NCBI RefSeq assembly: GCF_029360725.1
Contig: NZ_JARKMY010000001.1
Span: 1,426,001-1,490,000 of the forward strand
Length of the DNA: 64,000 nt
Origin: Chryseolinea sp. H1M3-3
Lineage (GTDB): Bacteria; Bacteroidota; Bacteroidia; Cytophagales; Cyclobacteriaceae
Direction of reading: 5' to 3'
Every line of letters begins with the position of its first letter. Position 1 is the first letter of the stretch. The notes below the pieces were generated by a model. The model saw only the letters and a program-made list of their open reading frames with translations. It did not search any database and was not told the DNA's origin. Shown piece by piece: positions 36,204 to 44,500 of this stretch. Both the position numbers and the translations under genes were made by a program.

Positions 36204-38234
36204 ATGAAGCGATATTTATTGCCCCTGTTTTTACTAGCAATAGTTTCCGTATCCTCACAAGCTCAGGTTGTACAGTGGGCATCAAAAGTTATCGAGTTCT
36301 CTTCTGAATTAACACCTATTCAATACTCAGCTAAACAGGTACTGGGAAAACCCAACGTACTGCCTGCTGGAGGACAAAGTCCGAACGCGTGGGCACCTGA
36401 CCGTCCGCAACGAAAGGAGTTTTTAAAGTTAGGATACGACAATCCTATCAGCATTCGACAGATCGCCATTGCCGAATCTCATAACCCCAGTGCAATCTAC
36501 AGGGTACTTGTTTACGATGAAGCGGGGAAGGAATATGTAGTCAACACACTCAACCCTATGGCTGTACCTCTCAAAGGTAGGATGTTGAATGTGTTTATGG
36601 AGCTTACACCATATAAAGTGGCTGCCGTTAAAATCGAATTTGACGGTGCGGCTGTTCCCGATTATTACAGCATCGACGCCGTCGCTATTTCTGATTCTAA
36701 CTATCCTATTATTGCTGATATACCCACCATGCAATTGCTTGCGTCTGGCATTTTAATAGAAGCGCTTGATAAAAATGTTAACAGTGAATACAAGGAATTG
36801 AATCCTTTACTTTCACCAGATGGCAAAACCCTTTATTTCAGCAGACAAAATCACCCGGAAAATGTTGGTGGCGACCGAGACAAAGAAGATATCTGGTATT
36901 CTGAACTTGATTCGGCTGGTCGCTGGCAACTTGCCCGCAACATGGGGAGCCTGAACAATGCAGGTCCGAACTTTGTGAATACAATACAAAGTATGACGCC
37001 GGATGGAAAGTCCGCGATCATGTTGCTGGGAAATAAGTACCTTAACAATGGTAAAATGCTTGCAGGTGTTTCCCTTAGCACCAACGTTGGTGGCTCATGG
37101 AGTAAACCGACAGCACTGAATATTGTAAACGACTATAATTATGCGGAAAAGGCAAATTATTTTCTGGCTGATAGTCGTAAAACCTTGTTGATGTCTGTGG
37201 AACGGGACGATACTCAGGGAGATCGGGATCTTTATGTTACGTTTATGAAGGCCGACAGCACATGGTCTGAGCCGTTGAACCTTGGCGATGTTGTAAATAC
37301 AGCAGGTGAAGAGTCGGCGCCATTTTTAGCTTCTGATGACAAAACATTATACTTTTCGTCAAACGGGTTCAGCGGATATGGCGGCGTAGATATTTACGTA
37401 ACAAGAAGATTGGATGATACCTGGACGAAGTGGTCAGAACCAGAAAATTTGGGACCTGAGATTAATTCACCATTGGAGGATGTATTCTTTAATATCCCGG
37501 CTTCGAGCGAATTTGCTTACTACTCACGTGGTGTCAGCGATACGAATACCGATATTTTCAGAGTAAAACTTCCCATCGTCAAAGCTCCTGAAACTTACGT
37601 GACCGTGAAAGGTAAAGTTATCGACCAGGCTACTGGAAAACCGGTCAATGCTAAAATTATTTATGAACGACTTCCTGATGGCACTGGCGCAGGCGTTTCT
37701 CAAACCAATCCCGAGACCGGAGAATATGAAGTTCGACTTCCAACGGGCCATCTTTACGGACTACGCGCGGAGGCCGATGGCAAGATCTCGGAAAGCCAAA
37801 ACATCGATTTAAAAGATGTAAAGCCAGATCAAACAATTGAAACGAAGGATTTCAATCTTACCCCAATAGAGGTGGCTACGATTGCACCTAACGTAACAAT
37901 CGTTCTGAATAATATTTTCTTTGACTTCGACAAATCCACTCTTAAATCGGAATCAGGACCTGAACTTGATCGCATCGCTGATATGCTCAAGGAGAAATCA
38001 ACAATGGAAATTGAAATCACCGGCCATACCGACAATGTCGGCACCGACAGTTACAATATGTCATTATCGGAAAGAAGGGCCAAGAACGTTGTTGCTTATC
38101 TCATTAAAAAAGGCGTTGACAAAGATCGATTAGAGGTGCAATTTTTTGGAGAATCAAGACCGATAGAAACTAACGAAACAATGGAGGGACGGGAAAAGAA
38201 CCGAAGGGTTGAATTTAAGATCCTTAAGTTATAA
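36204..38234 (+). CDS. OmpA-family protein with PD40 propeller and carboxypeptidase-regulatory-like domain
   Basis: A 676-residue envelope protein with signal peptide MKRYLLPLFLLAIVSVSSQAQ. An N-terminal beta domain (about 22-160, containing IRQIAIAESHNPSAIYRVLVY, in shorter pieces) is followed by PD40-type propeller repeats (about 190-420: LSPDGKTLYFSRQ, SMTPDGKS, ASDDKTLYFSS), a carboxypeptidase-regulatory-like domain (about 460-545) and an OmpA C-terminal domain (about 560-676) with GHTDNVGTDSYNMSLSERRA for peptidoglycan binding. It likely links outer membrane and peptidoglycan. The related T9SS protein PorE has a similar layout, but this cannot be assigned here. Confidence 0.88.
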   Translation: MKRYLLPLFLLAIVSVSSQAQVVQWASKVIEFSSELTPIQYSAKQVLGKPNVLPAGGQSPNAWAPDRPQRKEFLKLGYDNPISIRQIAIAESHNPSAIYRVLVYDEAGKEYVVNTLNPMAVPLKGRMLNVFMELTPYKVAAVKIEFDGAAVPDYYSIDAVAISDSNYPIIADIPTMQLLASGILIEALDKNVNSEYKELNPLLSPDGKTLYFSRQNHPENVGGDRDKEDIWYSELDSAGRWQLARNMGSLNNAGPNFVNTIQSMTPDGKSAIMLLGNKYLNNGKMLAGVSLSTNVGGSWSKPTALNIVNDYNYAEKANYFLADSRKTLLMSVERDDTQGDRDLYVTFMKADSTWSEPLNLGDVVNTAGEESAPFLASDDKTLYFSSNGFSGYGGVDIYVTRRLDDTWTKWSEPENLGPEINSPLEDVFFNIPASSEFAYYSRGVSDTNTDIFRVKLPIVKAPETYVTVKGKVIDQATGKPVNAKIIYERLPDGTGAGVSQTNPETGEYEVRLPTGHLYGLRAEADGKISESQNIDLKDVKPDQTIETKDFNLTPIEVATIAPNVTIVLNNIFFDFDKSTLKSESGPELDRIADMLKEKSTMEIEITGHTDNVGTDSYNMSLSERRAKNVVAYLIKKGVDKDRLEVQFFGESRPIETNETMEGREKNRRVEFKILKL

Positions 38235-38953
38235 TGTTTAACAAAGATCACATGAGTAGAAAATTTTTTAAACTTTTCAGCCTAGTTCTTCTCATTTCAG
38301 CATCAGCATTTTGTCAAACAACCGATAGTCTTATCTACGCAGAAGGTAAGATTCTAAATGCAGAAACGAAAGAGCCGGTAAATGCCCGCGTTACTTATCA
38401 GAGTTTGCCCTATGGCAACAAGTTAGGCACCCTCACCAACAGCTCGTACTCATTTCCGATGTTCGACAACGAAAAATATTCTATAACAGTAGAGGCGCAG
38501 GGATTTACCACGGCGAAATATATGCTTGACCCGGCAACTGCCGATGGTAACCGAAAGGTGATTAAGGATATCGAATTAGTAGTAGGTGAAATAAAGAAGC
38601 ATGAGGTGGGCCATGTTATGCGGCTTGACAATGTGATTTTCCCTGTAGGACGCGCCAGAATTAGCGAAGAATCTTTTGCCGAATTGGATGTAGTGGTTGA
38701 CATGATGAAGGAGAATAAGACCATGATAATTCAGCTAGAAGGACATACTGATTATCAGGGAAACGCTAGGGATAATCTCAAACTTTCAAAAGAACGCGTG
38801 GAGTCCGTTAGGCATTATATTACGTCAAAGGGAATAGCGAAGAGCAGAGTAAAAACCAAAGCTTTTGGTGGAACTATGCCGCTATCACGTGATAATACTC
38901 CAGAAGCCCATCGATTAAACAGAAGGGTGGAACTTCGTATTTTACAGAACTAA
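38234..38953 (+). CDS. OmpA-family protein, short paralogue
   Basis: A 239-residue protein whose ATG (38234) overlaps the stop of the preceding gene by one base; an in-frame ATG at 38252 (MSRKFFKLFSLVLL) is an alternative start directly before the signal peptide. After the signal come a CarboxypepD_reg-like beta domain (about 30-115, EGKILNAETKEPVNARVTY) and an OmpA C-terminal domain (about 130-239, LEGHTDYQGNARDN, LSKERVESV). Both domains resemble the last two of the upstream protein, so this looks like a truncated duplicate without the propeller. Likely co-translated and peptidoglycan-associated. Confidence 0.9.
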   Translation: MFNKDHMSRKFFKLFSLVLLISASAFCQTTDSLIYAEGKILNAETKEPVNARVTYQSLPYGNKLGTLTNSSYSFPMFDNEKYSITVEAQGFTTAKYMLDPATADGNRKVIKDIELVVGEIKKHEVGHVMRLDNVIFPVGRARISEESFAELDVVVDMMKENKTMIIQLEGHTDYQGNARDNLKLSKERVESVRHYITSKGIAKSRVKTKAFGGTMPLSRDNTPEAHRLNRRVELRILQN

Positions 38954-39789
38954 GGATTCATCCGGCTTGCCATAACAAGATTTTGCCTTTTCCGGAGCGC
39001 ATGAATCTGCCTTAGATATTTTTCCTTCAACCCGTTATCAAGTTGGCTTTCAATGACGGCCAATAAAAGCACGGATGAAAATTCTCGGATTCTGGACGAA
39101 TGGTACAGATCAAGAGCCTTGTCCAGATGAGCGATGGCCAGATCAAACTTTTTTTGATTGTATGCGTCGATTGAAACGTTAAAATGCAAGAGGCCTCTTA
39201 CCTGTTTAAGATCAACCGCATTGAATAAGTTGGCTGCATATTCATAGTATTTTTTGTCGCTCGCGTCAACCGGCTGTAAGTTGTTTTTCTTATAGGTATC
39301 AATTCTTTTCTCTATTTCAACAGGGTCAGTTACAAAGCCATGTACCGGATCCGTTGCTTCGAACAACACTTTGCCTTCATCGGTTGAGGCAACTAAAAAA
39401 ATGTGGTAGTTCGTTTCAATAATAGAAAACTGTATTCCAAAATGCTGGAGCAGTACCGCATACAAAGCTGTTCCTGTTAAACAGTTGTAGTTACCGTGAT
39501 TCAGGGTTTCCTTAAACGAGGCATATTGTGTGTAGTGTCGAAAAAATTCATGACGGGTTTTGTGAAAGAGAACGCGGCAAAACTTCACACTATTTCGTGG
39601 ATTCTCCTTTTGCTCGATACGCCTTATGAAAGTTGTTATATCAGGGATTGTATTATCAATACCCTCTACCTGACTAAACATGGAGACATGATGGAAAAGC
39701 GTTTCAAGGCTGCCAACCGATGTGTGATTCTTTTCTTGGCCATACACAAGAAAAGGGACTAGAACCAGAATCATCCCTGCTAACTTCAT
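38950..39789 (-). CDS. Secreted transglutaminase-like (Cys-His-Asp) protein with helical tail
   Basis: A 279-residue protein with signal peptide MKLAGMILVLVPFLVYGQ. In the middle are Cys103 (NYNCLTGTALYAVLL), His129 (ETNYHIFLVA) and Asp147 (FEATDP), the order and spacing of the transglutaminase/SirB1-type cysteine fold. The C-terminal 100 residues are helical (IDAYNQKKFDLAIAHLDKAL), TPR-like. It would act in the periplasm as a protease-like or structural domain; activity is unproven. Its stop overlaps the stop of the convergent OmpA gene (4 bp), an unusual tail-to-tail arrangement. Confidence 0.72.
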   Translation of the reverse strand: MKLAGMILVLVPFLVYGQEKNHTSVGSLETLFHHVSMFSQVEGIDNTIPDITTFIRRIEQKENPRNSVKFCRVLFHKTRHEFFRHYTQYASFKETLNHGNYNCLTGTALYAVLLQHFGIQFSIIETNYHIFLVASTDEGKVLFEATDPVHGFVTDPVEIEKRIDTYKKNNLQPVDASDKKYYEYAANLFNAVDLKQVRGLLHFNVSIDAYNQKKFDLAIAHLDKALDLYHSSRIREFSSVLLLAVIESQLDNGLKEKYLRQIHALRKRQNLVMASRMNP

Positions 39790-39894
39790 GTTATCCCTAT
39801 GTTACTTCTGCTTACCCAATTTAACAAACGCTTAACATAATTCAATGGTTTGCAGCGCTGACGTAATATTTCAAGTTAAGTTGTAGATTCACTT

Positions 39895-41319
39895 ATGGAC
39901 AGCCAGACCTTAGAAACTTTCCTGGATAAAATTTTTGCCCTTCAAAAACGCAAATCGAACGAACTTCGGATTGAACCTATCCATAACCGTAAACTCCGTA
40001 TTCACAAGCTTCGTGAATGGATTCACGTTAACCGTACAGCTATACAAGAGGCTATGTATGTTGATTTTAAGAAACATCCCCTTGAAACCGATGGTATTGA
40101 ACTCTTAAATGTGCTAGCGGAAATTAAAAACACCTTGTCCCATCTGGACGATTGGGCAGCCCCAAAAAAGGTTGATGCCCCGCTCACCATGCTGGGAACT
40201 CGTTCCTTCATACAGTATGAGCCTAGAGGTGTATGTTTAGTCTTGGCCCCCTGGAACTATCCATTTTTGCTTTGCGTCGGGCCAATGGTTTCCGCCCTGG
40301 CAGCTGGAAACACGGTAATACTAAAACCTTCAGAACTGACACCGCATGTTTCTGCCGTTATAAAAAGAATGTCCGACGAAATCTTTGATCCTGCTGTTGT
40401 TTCAACATTTGAGGGTGGGGTCGAAGTTTCTCAACACTTGCTTCGCCTTCCATTTGATCATATTTTTTTTACTGGTAGCCCAACCGTAGGCAAAATAGTA
40501 ATGAAGGCTGCTGCCGACAATCTAGCTTCTGTTACATTAGAGTTGGGAGGGAAGTCGCCTTCTATCATCACCCGAACTGCTAATTTAGCCGATGCGGCTG
40601 AACGCACGGCTGCTGCAAAATTTGTTAACAATGGTCAGACTTGCGTCGCCCCAGATTATATCTTGATCGATCAAGGTATCGCAGAAACATTTATTCCGTT
40701 GTTAATAGGGCAAATCGAGAAATTATTTACCGAAAATGATCAGGCGTTCGAAGTATCTGAACACTATTGTCGGATAATCAACGACAAGAACTTTTTACGT
40801 GTGCAAGGATTGCTTGATGAAGCAATAGCCCAGGGAGCTCAAGTGAGATATGGAGGAAGCAGTGACAGACCGTCGCGATTTTTTCATCCAACGATTTTGT
40901 CAAACCTTTCGCTCACTTCAAGAATCATGAAGGAAGAAATCTTTGGACCAATTCTGCCTATTGTTACTTATGATAACCTCGGCAGGGCTATTGCTTTCGT
41001 CAACGACATGCCCAAACCTCTTGCACTCTATATCTTCTCAACAAGCAAAAAAGAGCAATCCAACATATTGCAAGAGACGAGTTCCGGTGGAGTTTGTATA
41101 AATGATAGCGCTATTCATTTTTTACACCACAATCTTCCTTTTGGCGGTGTTAACAACAGCGGGATCGGTAAGTCACACGGATATTATGGGTTCCTTGCCT
41201 TTTCCAATGAAAAACCAGTACTTCGGCAACGAAAAGGACTCACCACAATCAAGACATTTTACCCGCCGTATACCAAACGCTCCCAAAAGTTAATGGAGTG
41301 GTTTTTGAAGCTTTTTTAA
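39895..41319 (+). CDS. Aldehyde dehydrogenase (ALDH3-like)
   Basis: A 474-residue NAD(P)-dependent aldehyde dehydrogenase. Key residues: Asn in LVLAPWNYPFLL, the SxTVGK cofactor loop (TGSPTVGK), general base Glu in LELGGKSP, nucleophile Cys in NNGQTCVAPDY, and EEIFGPILPI. The shorter N-terminus and a C-terminal amphipathic end (RSQKLMEWFLKLF) resemble class 3/fatty aldehyde dehydrogenases, which oxidise medium to long-chain or aromatic aldehydes. It is a single gene between the divergent transglutaminase-like gene and the AsmA gene. Substrate not determinable. Confidence 0.93.
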   Translation: MDSQTLETFLDKIFALQKRKSNELRIEPIHNRKLRIHKLREWIHVNRTAIQEAMYVDFKKHPLETDGIELLNVLAEIKNTLSHLDDWAAPKKVDAPLTMLGTRSFIQYEPRGVCLVLAPWNYPFLLCVGPMVSALAAGNTVILKPSELTPHVSAVIKRMSDEIFDPAVVSTFEGGVEVSQHLLRLPFDHIFFTGSPTVGKIVMKAAADNLASVTLELGGKSPSIITRTANLADAAERTAAAKFVNNGQTCVAPDYILIDQGIAETFIPLLIGQIEKLFTENDQAFEVSEHYCRIINDKNFLRVQGLLDEAIAQGAQVRYGGSSDRPSRFFHPTILSNLSLTSRIMKEEIFGPILPIVTYDNLGRAIAFVNDMPKPLALYIFSTSKKEQSNILQETSSGGVCINDSAIHFLHHNLPFGGVNNSGIGKSHGYYGFLAFSNEKPVLRQRKGLTTIKTFYPPYTKRSQKLMEWFLKLF

Positions 41320-41396
41320 GAAGAATAACGAATGTGGGCTGCGGGTACGCTCAAAACTCTTTAAATGGCGTCTACAATATTTAGCCTGACGCCCGA

Positions 41397-41430
41397 TTTG
41401 AATAATTTTTTGTTCTGTTTAGTAACTTTG
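41397..41430 (+). promoter_or_regulatory. -33/-7 promoter of the AsmA-like gene
   Basis: TTTG at 41397-41400, a 22-bp spacer, and TAACTTTG at 41423-41430 match the Bacteroidota promoter with a slightly long spacer. The ATG follows 31 nt later at 41462. Confidence 0.55.
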
Positions 41431-41461
41431 GAACCTTAAACGTTAGATAAAAAAACCTCAT

Positions 41462-44455
41462 ATGAAAAAAGCTTTGAAATGGACACTGATCATAATCGGT
41501 GGACTATTTGTTTTGATATTGGCAGCAGCCTTAATTCTTCCAAATGTCTTTAAGGATGATATTAAAGCAGCAATAGATAAGGAATTGGCTAAATCAGTCA
41601 ACGCCGATGTGCTGTTTGATGCCGACAATTTTAGCCTTTCCTTCTTTCGTCATTTTCCCAATGTAACGGCAAACTTAAAAGACCTCGGTGTTATAAACCG
41701 TGCGCCCTTTGAGGGCGAAGTATTGTTTGCAACGGAAGAATTTGAGGTAGAAGTAAACCTAAAGGATATTTTATTTGGAGATCAATTACGCGTAAAAGGG
41801 ATCTCGCTTATAAGACCCGTCATTAATATTAAAGTAAACGAAGATGGTAAGGCGAATTATGATATCGTAATACCATCAGCAGACACAGCGCAGGTCACTG
41901 AAAAAGCTGAAGATTTTTCATTTGGAATAGATCATTGGGAGATTGTTGATGGGGATGTCTCATACGATGATCGCACCTTGCCTTATTTGCTTACCATAAA
42001 TGGTTTGAATCACTCTGGAAGCGGAGACTTCTCTCAAGATGTGTTTGACATGAGTACGCACACGGTAGCCGATACGGTCACCACTTCGTTTGACGGTGTT
42101 GAGTATCTGTCGAACAAGCGGGCGGAGATCGATGCAACGGTTACCATAAGCGAAGCCTATTCAAAATATGCCTTCAAAGAAAACTCCATTAAAGTAAATG
42201 ACTTTGCGATGAGTTTTGATGGCTGGGTTAAAATGAATGAGAATGATTTTGATATGGATCTTTCATTTAAGAGCCCGGACAATTCCTTTAAAAGTTTGCT
42301 TTCCTTAGTTCCCGGTATGTACAGCAAAGATTTTAACAACATCGATACAAAGGGGGACTTAGCTTTTAACGGCGCTGTGAAAGGAAAATATGCAGAAAAA
42401 CAAATGCCCGCGTTTAACTTGAACTTATTAGTTAAGGATGCGATGTTCAAATATCCCGACCTTCCAACAGCTGTAAATAATATCAACGTTGATTTATTGA
42501 TAGATAATAAAGACGGTGTGATTGATAATACCGTTATCGATTTGAAAAAACTGCACCTCGATTTTGGTTCTAACCCTGTGGATGCACGCGCATTGATCAC
42601 GAAAATATATCCAACCAACCTCGATGCAAATGTTGCGGCAAAATTAAACCTTGGCGAACTCAGCAAAATGTTTCCTATGGAAGGTCTTGAAATGAAGGGT
42701 AACTACGCTATCAATTTATCTGCGAAGGGTGTATATGATAGCTTAAAGAAAGTAATACCTTCGGTTGATGCATCAATGTCCCTTGCAAATGGATACGTAA
42801 AGTCTAAAGAATTCCCAATTCCAATCCAGGATTTACATTTTACCTCTACTGTTAAAAATGCCACTGGTAAAATGGAAGAGACTGTCATCAACGTAAATGA
42901 TCTCTCCATGCTGATGGATGGTGAAAAAATCACTGCGGACCTTCTTCTTCAAAACTTGAACGACTACACCTGGGATTTGAAAGTAAATGGCGGTGTTGAT
43001 CTCGAGAAAATCACAAAAGTATTTCCGGTCGAAGGAATGGCCCTTGCGGGAAAAGTGAAAGCTAACATTCAAACAAAAGGAAAATATTCCGATGTTAAAG
43101 CAGAAAAGTATGATCGTTTACCTACGAGCGGAACAGCATCATTGGCTGACTTTAAATATACTTCTAAGGACCTGCCTTATGCAGTCACTCTTTCGCAAGC
43201 GTCTATGGTATTTGATCCCCGGAAAATCGAACTTCAAAAAGTTAATGGAAAAATTGGGCGGAGTGATTTCAACATCAATGGATCAGTATTGAATTACCTG
43301 GGGTATGTATTTGGCGACAATGATATCATAAAAGGGAATGTTACTTTCAATTCCACATTGCTCGATCTAAACCAATTCATGTCTGATACAGAGGAGACCA
43401 CCACCACTGATACAGCGTCGTATGGAGTGATACCTGTGCCAAAAAATATCGACTTTGTATTGAAGTCATCCATCAAAACAATAAAAGTAATGGACTTTAC
43501 CATGACCAATGCCTCTGGTGATGTTATTGTAAAAGATGGTGTTGCTAACTTGAGTGGGCTCAGGTTCAACATGCTCGGCGGCGCTTTCGTGGTCAATGGA
43601 GCATATGACACTCGTAACCTGAAGCATCCTAAATATGATTTTGCATTAAAGATTGAAAACGTCTCGATACGTCAGGCCGCGAGTGCATCTACACTTGTAC
43701 AAACTTATGCGCCTATTGCAGGCCTGGTGAATGGAAATTTCTCGACTGATTTTAAACTGAACGGAGAGCTTCTGCCGAACATGTCGCCAAATCTAGCAAC
43801 GGTCAACGGAGGTGGCTTAATTAAGATTGCCCAAGCTGCATTAAAAGAATCGAAAATATTGTCAAGCATTACTTCTCTGACCAAACTTGAAGACACCAAT
43901 GAAGTAACTTTCAAAGATGTGCTGATGTCGGCATCGCTTAGCAACGGTCGGCTTAGTGTAAAACCTTTTGATGTTAAATTCGGAAACTATAAAACAACTG
44001 TAGCGGGAAGTACTGGTTTAGATAAATCGATTGACTATACTTTGAAGATGGATGTACCTGCAGGAAAATTAGGGACACAGTTCAATAGTTTTATTGCGTC
44101 GAAGACCGGTGCAAAGACAGATCCGAATGGCACAATACCTATTACAATAGGATTGGGTGGAAGCGTAACAGATCCTTCACCAAAGCTTTTAATGGAAAGC
44201 CAAAAAGAACAGGTTAAAGAAGCGTTAACAGAAACTGCAAAAGAAGAAGGTGCAAAAGCGCTTGAGAAGGCAGTAAAAGGTACCGAAGCAGAGAAAATAG
44301 TTAAGGATATTTTGGGTGGGGGAACCAAAGATACAGCGGCGGCAAAGACAGCAGATACCACAGCATCAAAACCCGCCACGACAGAAGATGTCCAAAAGAA
44401 AGTCGAGGAGGAAGCAAAGAAGAAAATTCAAAACTTCCTGAAGAAAAAGAATTAG
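41462..44455 (+). CDS. AsmA-family protein
   Basis: A 997-residue inner-membrane-anchored protein (signal anchor about 7-30) with a long periplasmic part. The N-terminal block (FSLSFFRHFPNVTANLKDLGV) and the C-terminal AsmA-like block (about 700-920, GGLIKIAQAALKESKI and VPAGKLGTQFNSF in parts) are typical of AsmA/TamB relatives, long beta-groove proteins thought to guide phospholipids to the outer membrane. The end is an Ala/Lys/Thr-rich low-complexity stretch (about 920-997). A strong hairpin terminator follows. Role in lipid transport is inferred from family members. Confidence 0.88.
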   Translation: MKKALKWTLIIIGGLFVLILAAALILPNVFKDDIKAAIDKELAKSVNADVLFDADNFSLSFFRHFPNVTANLKDLGVINRAPFEGEVLFATEEFEVEVNLKDILFGDQLRVKGISLIRPVINIKVNEDGKANYDIVIPSADTAQVTEKAEDFSFGIDHWEIVDGDVSYDDRTLPYLLTINGLNHSGSGDFSQDVFDMSTHTVADTVTTSFDGVEYLSNKRAEIDATVTISEAYSKYAFKENSIKVNDFAMSFDGWVKMNENDFDMDLSFKSPDNSFKSLLSLVPGMYSKDFNNIDTKGDLAFNGAVKGKYAEKQMPAFNLNLLVKDAMFKYPDLPTAVNNINVDLLIDNKDGVIDNTVIDLKKLHLDFGSNPVDARALITKIYPTNLDANVAAKLNLGELSKMFPMEGLEMKGNYAINLSAKGVYDSLKKVIPSVDASMSLANGYVKSKEFPIPIQDLHFTSTVKNATGKMEETVINVNDLSMLMDGEKITADLLLQNLNDYTWDLKVNGGVDLEKITKVFPVEGMALAGKVKANIQTKGKYSDVKAEKYDRLPTSGTASLADFKYTSKDLPYAVTLSQASMVFDPRKIELQKVNGKIGRSDFNINGSVLNYLGYVFGDNDIIKGNVTFNSTLLDLNQFMSDTEETTTTDTASYGVIPVPKNIDFVLKSSIKTIKVMDFTMTNASGDVIVKDGVANLSGLRFNMLGGAFVVNGAYDTRNLKHPKYDFALKIENVSIRQAASASTLVQTYAPIAGLVNGNFSTDFKLNGELLPNMSPNLATVNGGGLIKIAQAALKESKILSSITSLTKLEDTNEVTFKDVLMSASLSNGRLSVKPFDVKFGNYKTTVAGSTGLDKSIDYTLKMDVPAGKLGTQFNSFIASKTGAKTDPNGTIPITIGLGGSVTDPSPKLLMESQKEQVKEALTETAKEEGAKALEKAVKGTEAEKIVKDILGGGTKDTAAAKTADTTASKPATTEDVQKKVEEEAKKKIQNFLKKKN

Positions 44456-44460
44456 CAGGA

Positions 44461-44500
44461 AAAGTCGTCAGGTCTGAATAGCCTGACGACTTTTTTTACT
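44461..44500 (+). terminator. Bidirectional Rho-independent terminator
   Basis: A 12-bp stem (AAAGTCGTCAGG / CCTGACGACTTT) with a 9-nt loop is followed by TTTTACTTTTTAG on the plus strand. On the minus strand the flanking A/T run is shorter. It lies between the AsmA gene and the convergent cytochrome gene, ending both transcripts. Confidence 0.9.

Noticed and set aside
42157-42666. 169-codon open frame antisense to the AsmA gene
   Set aside because: Entirely inside a well-supported gene, low-complexity Ser/Leu/Phe composition typical of shadow frames.
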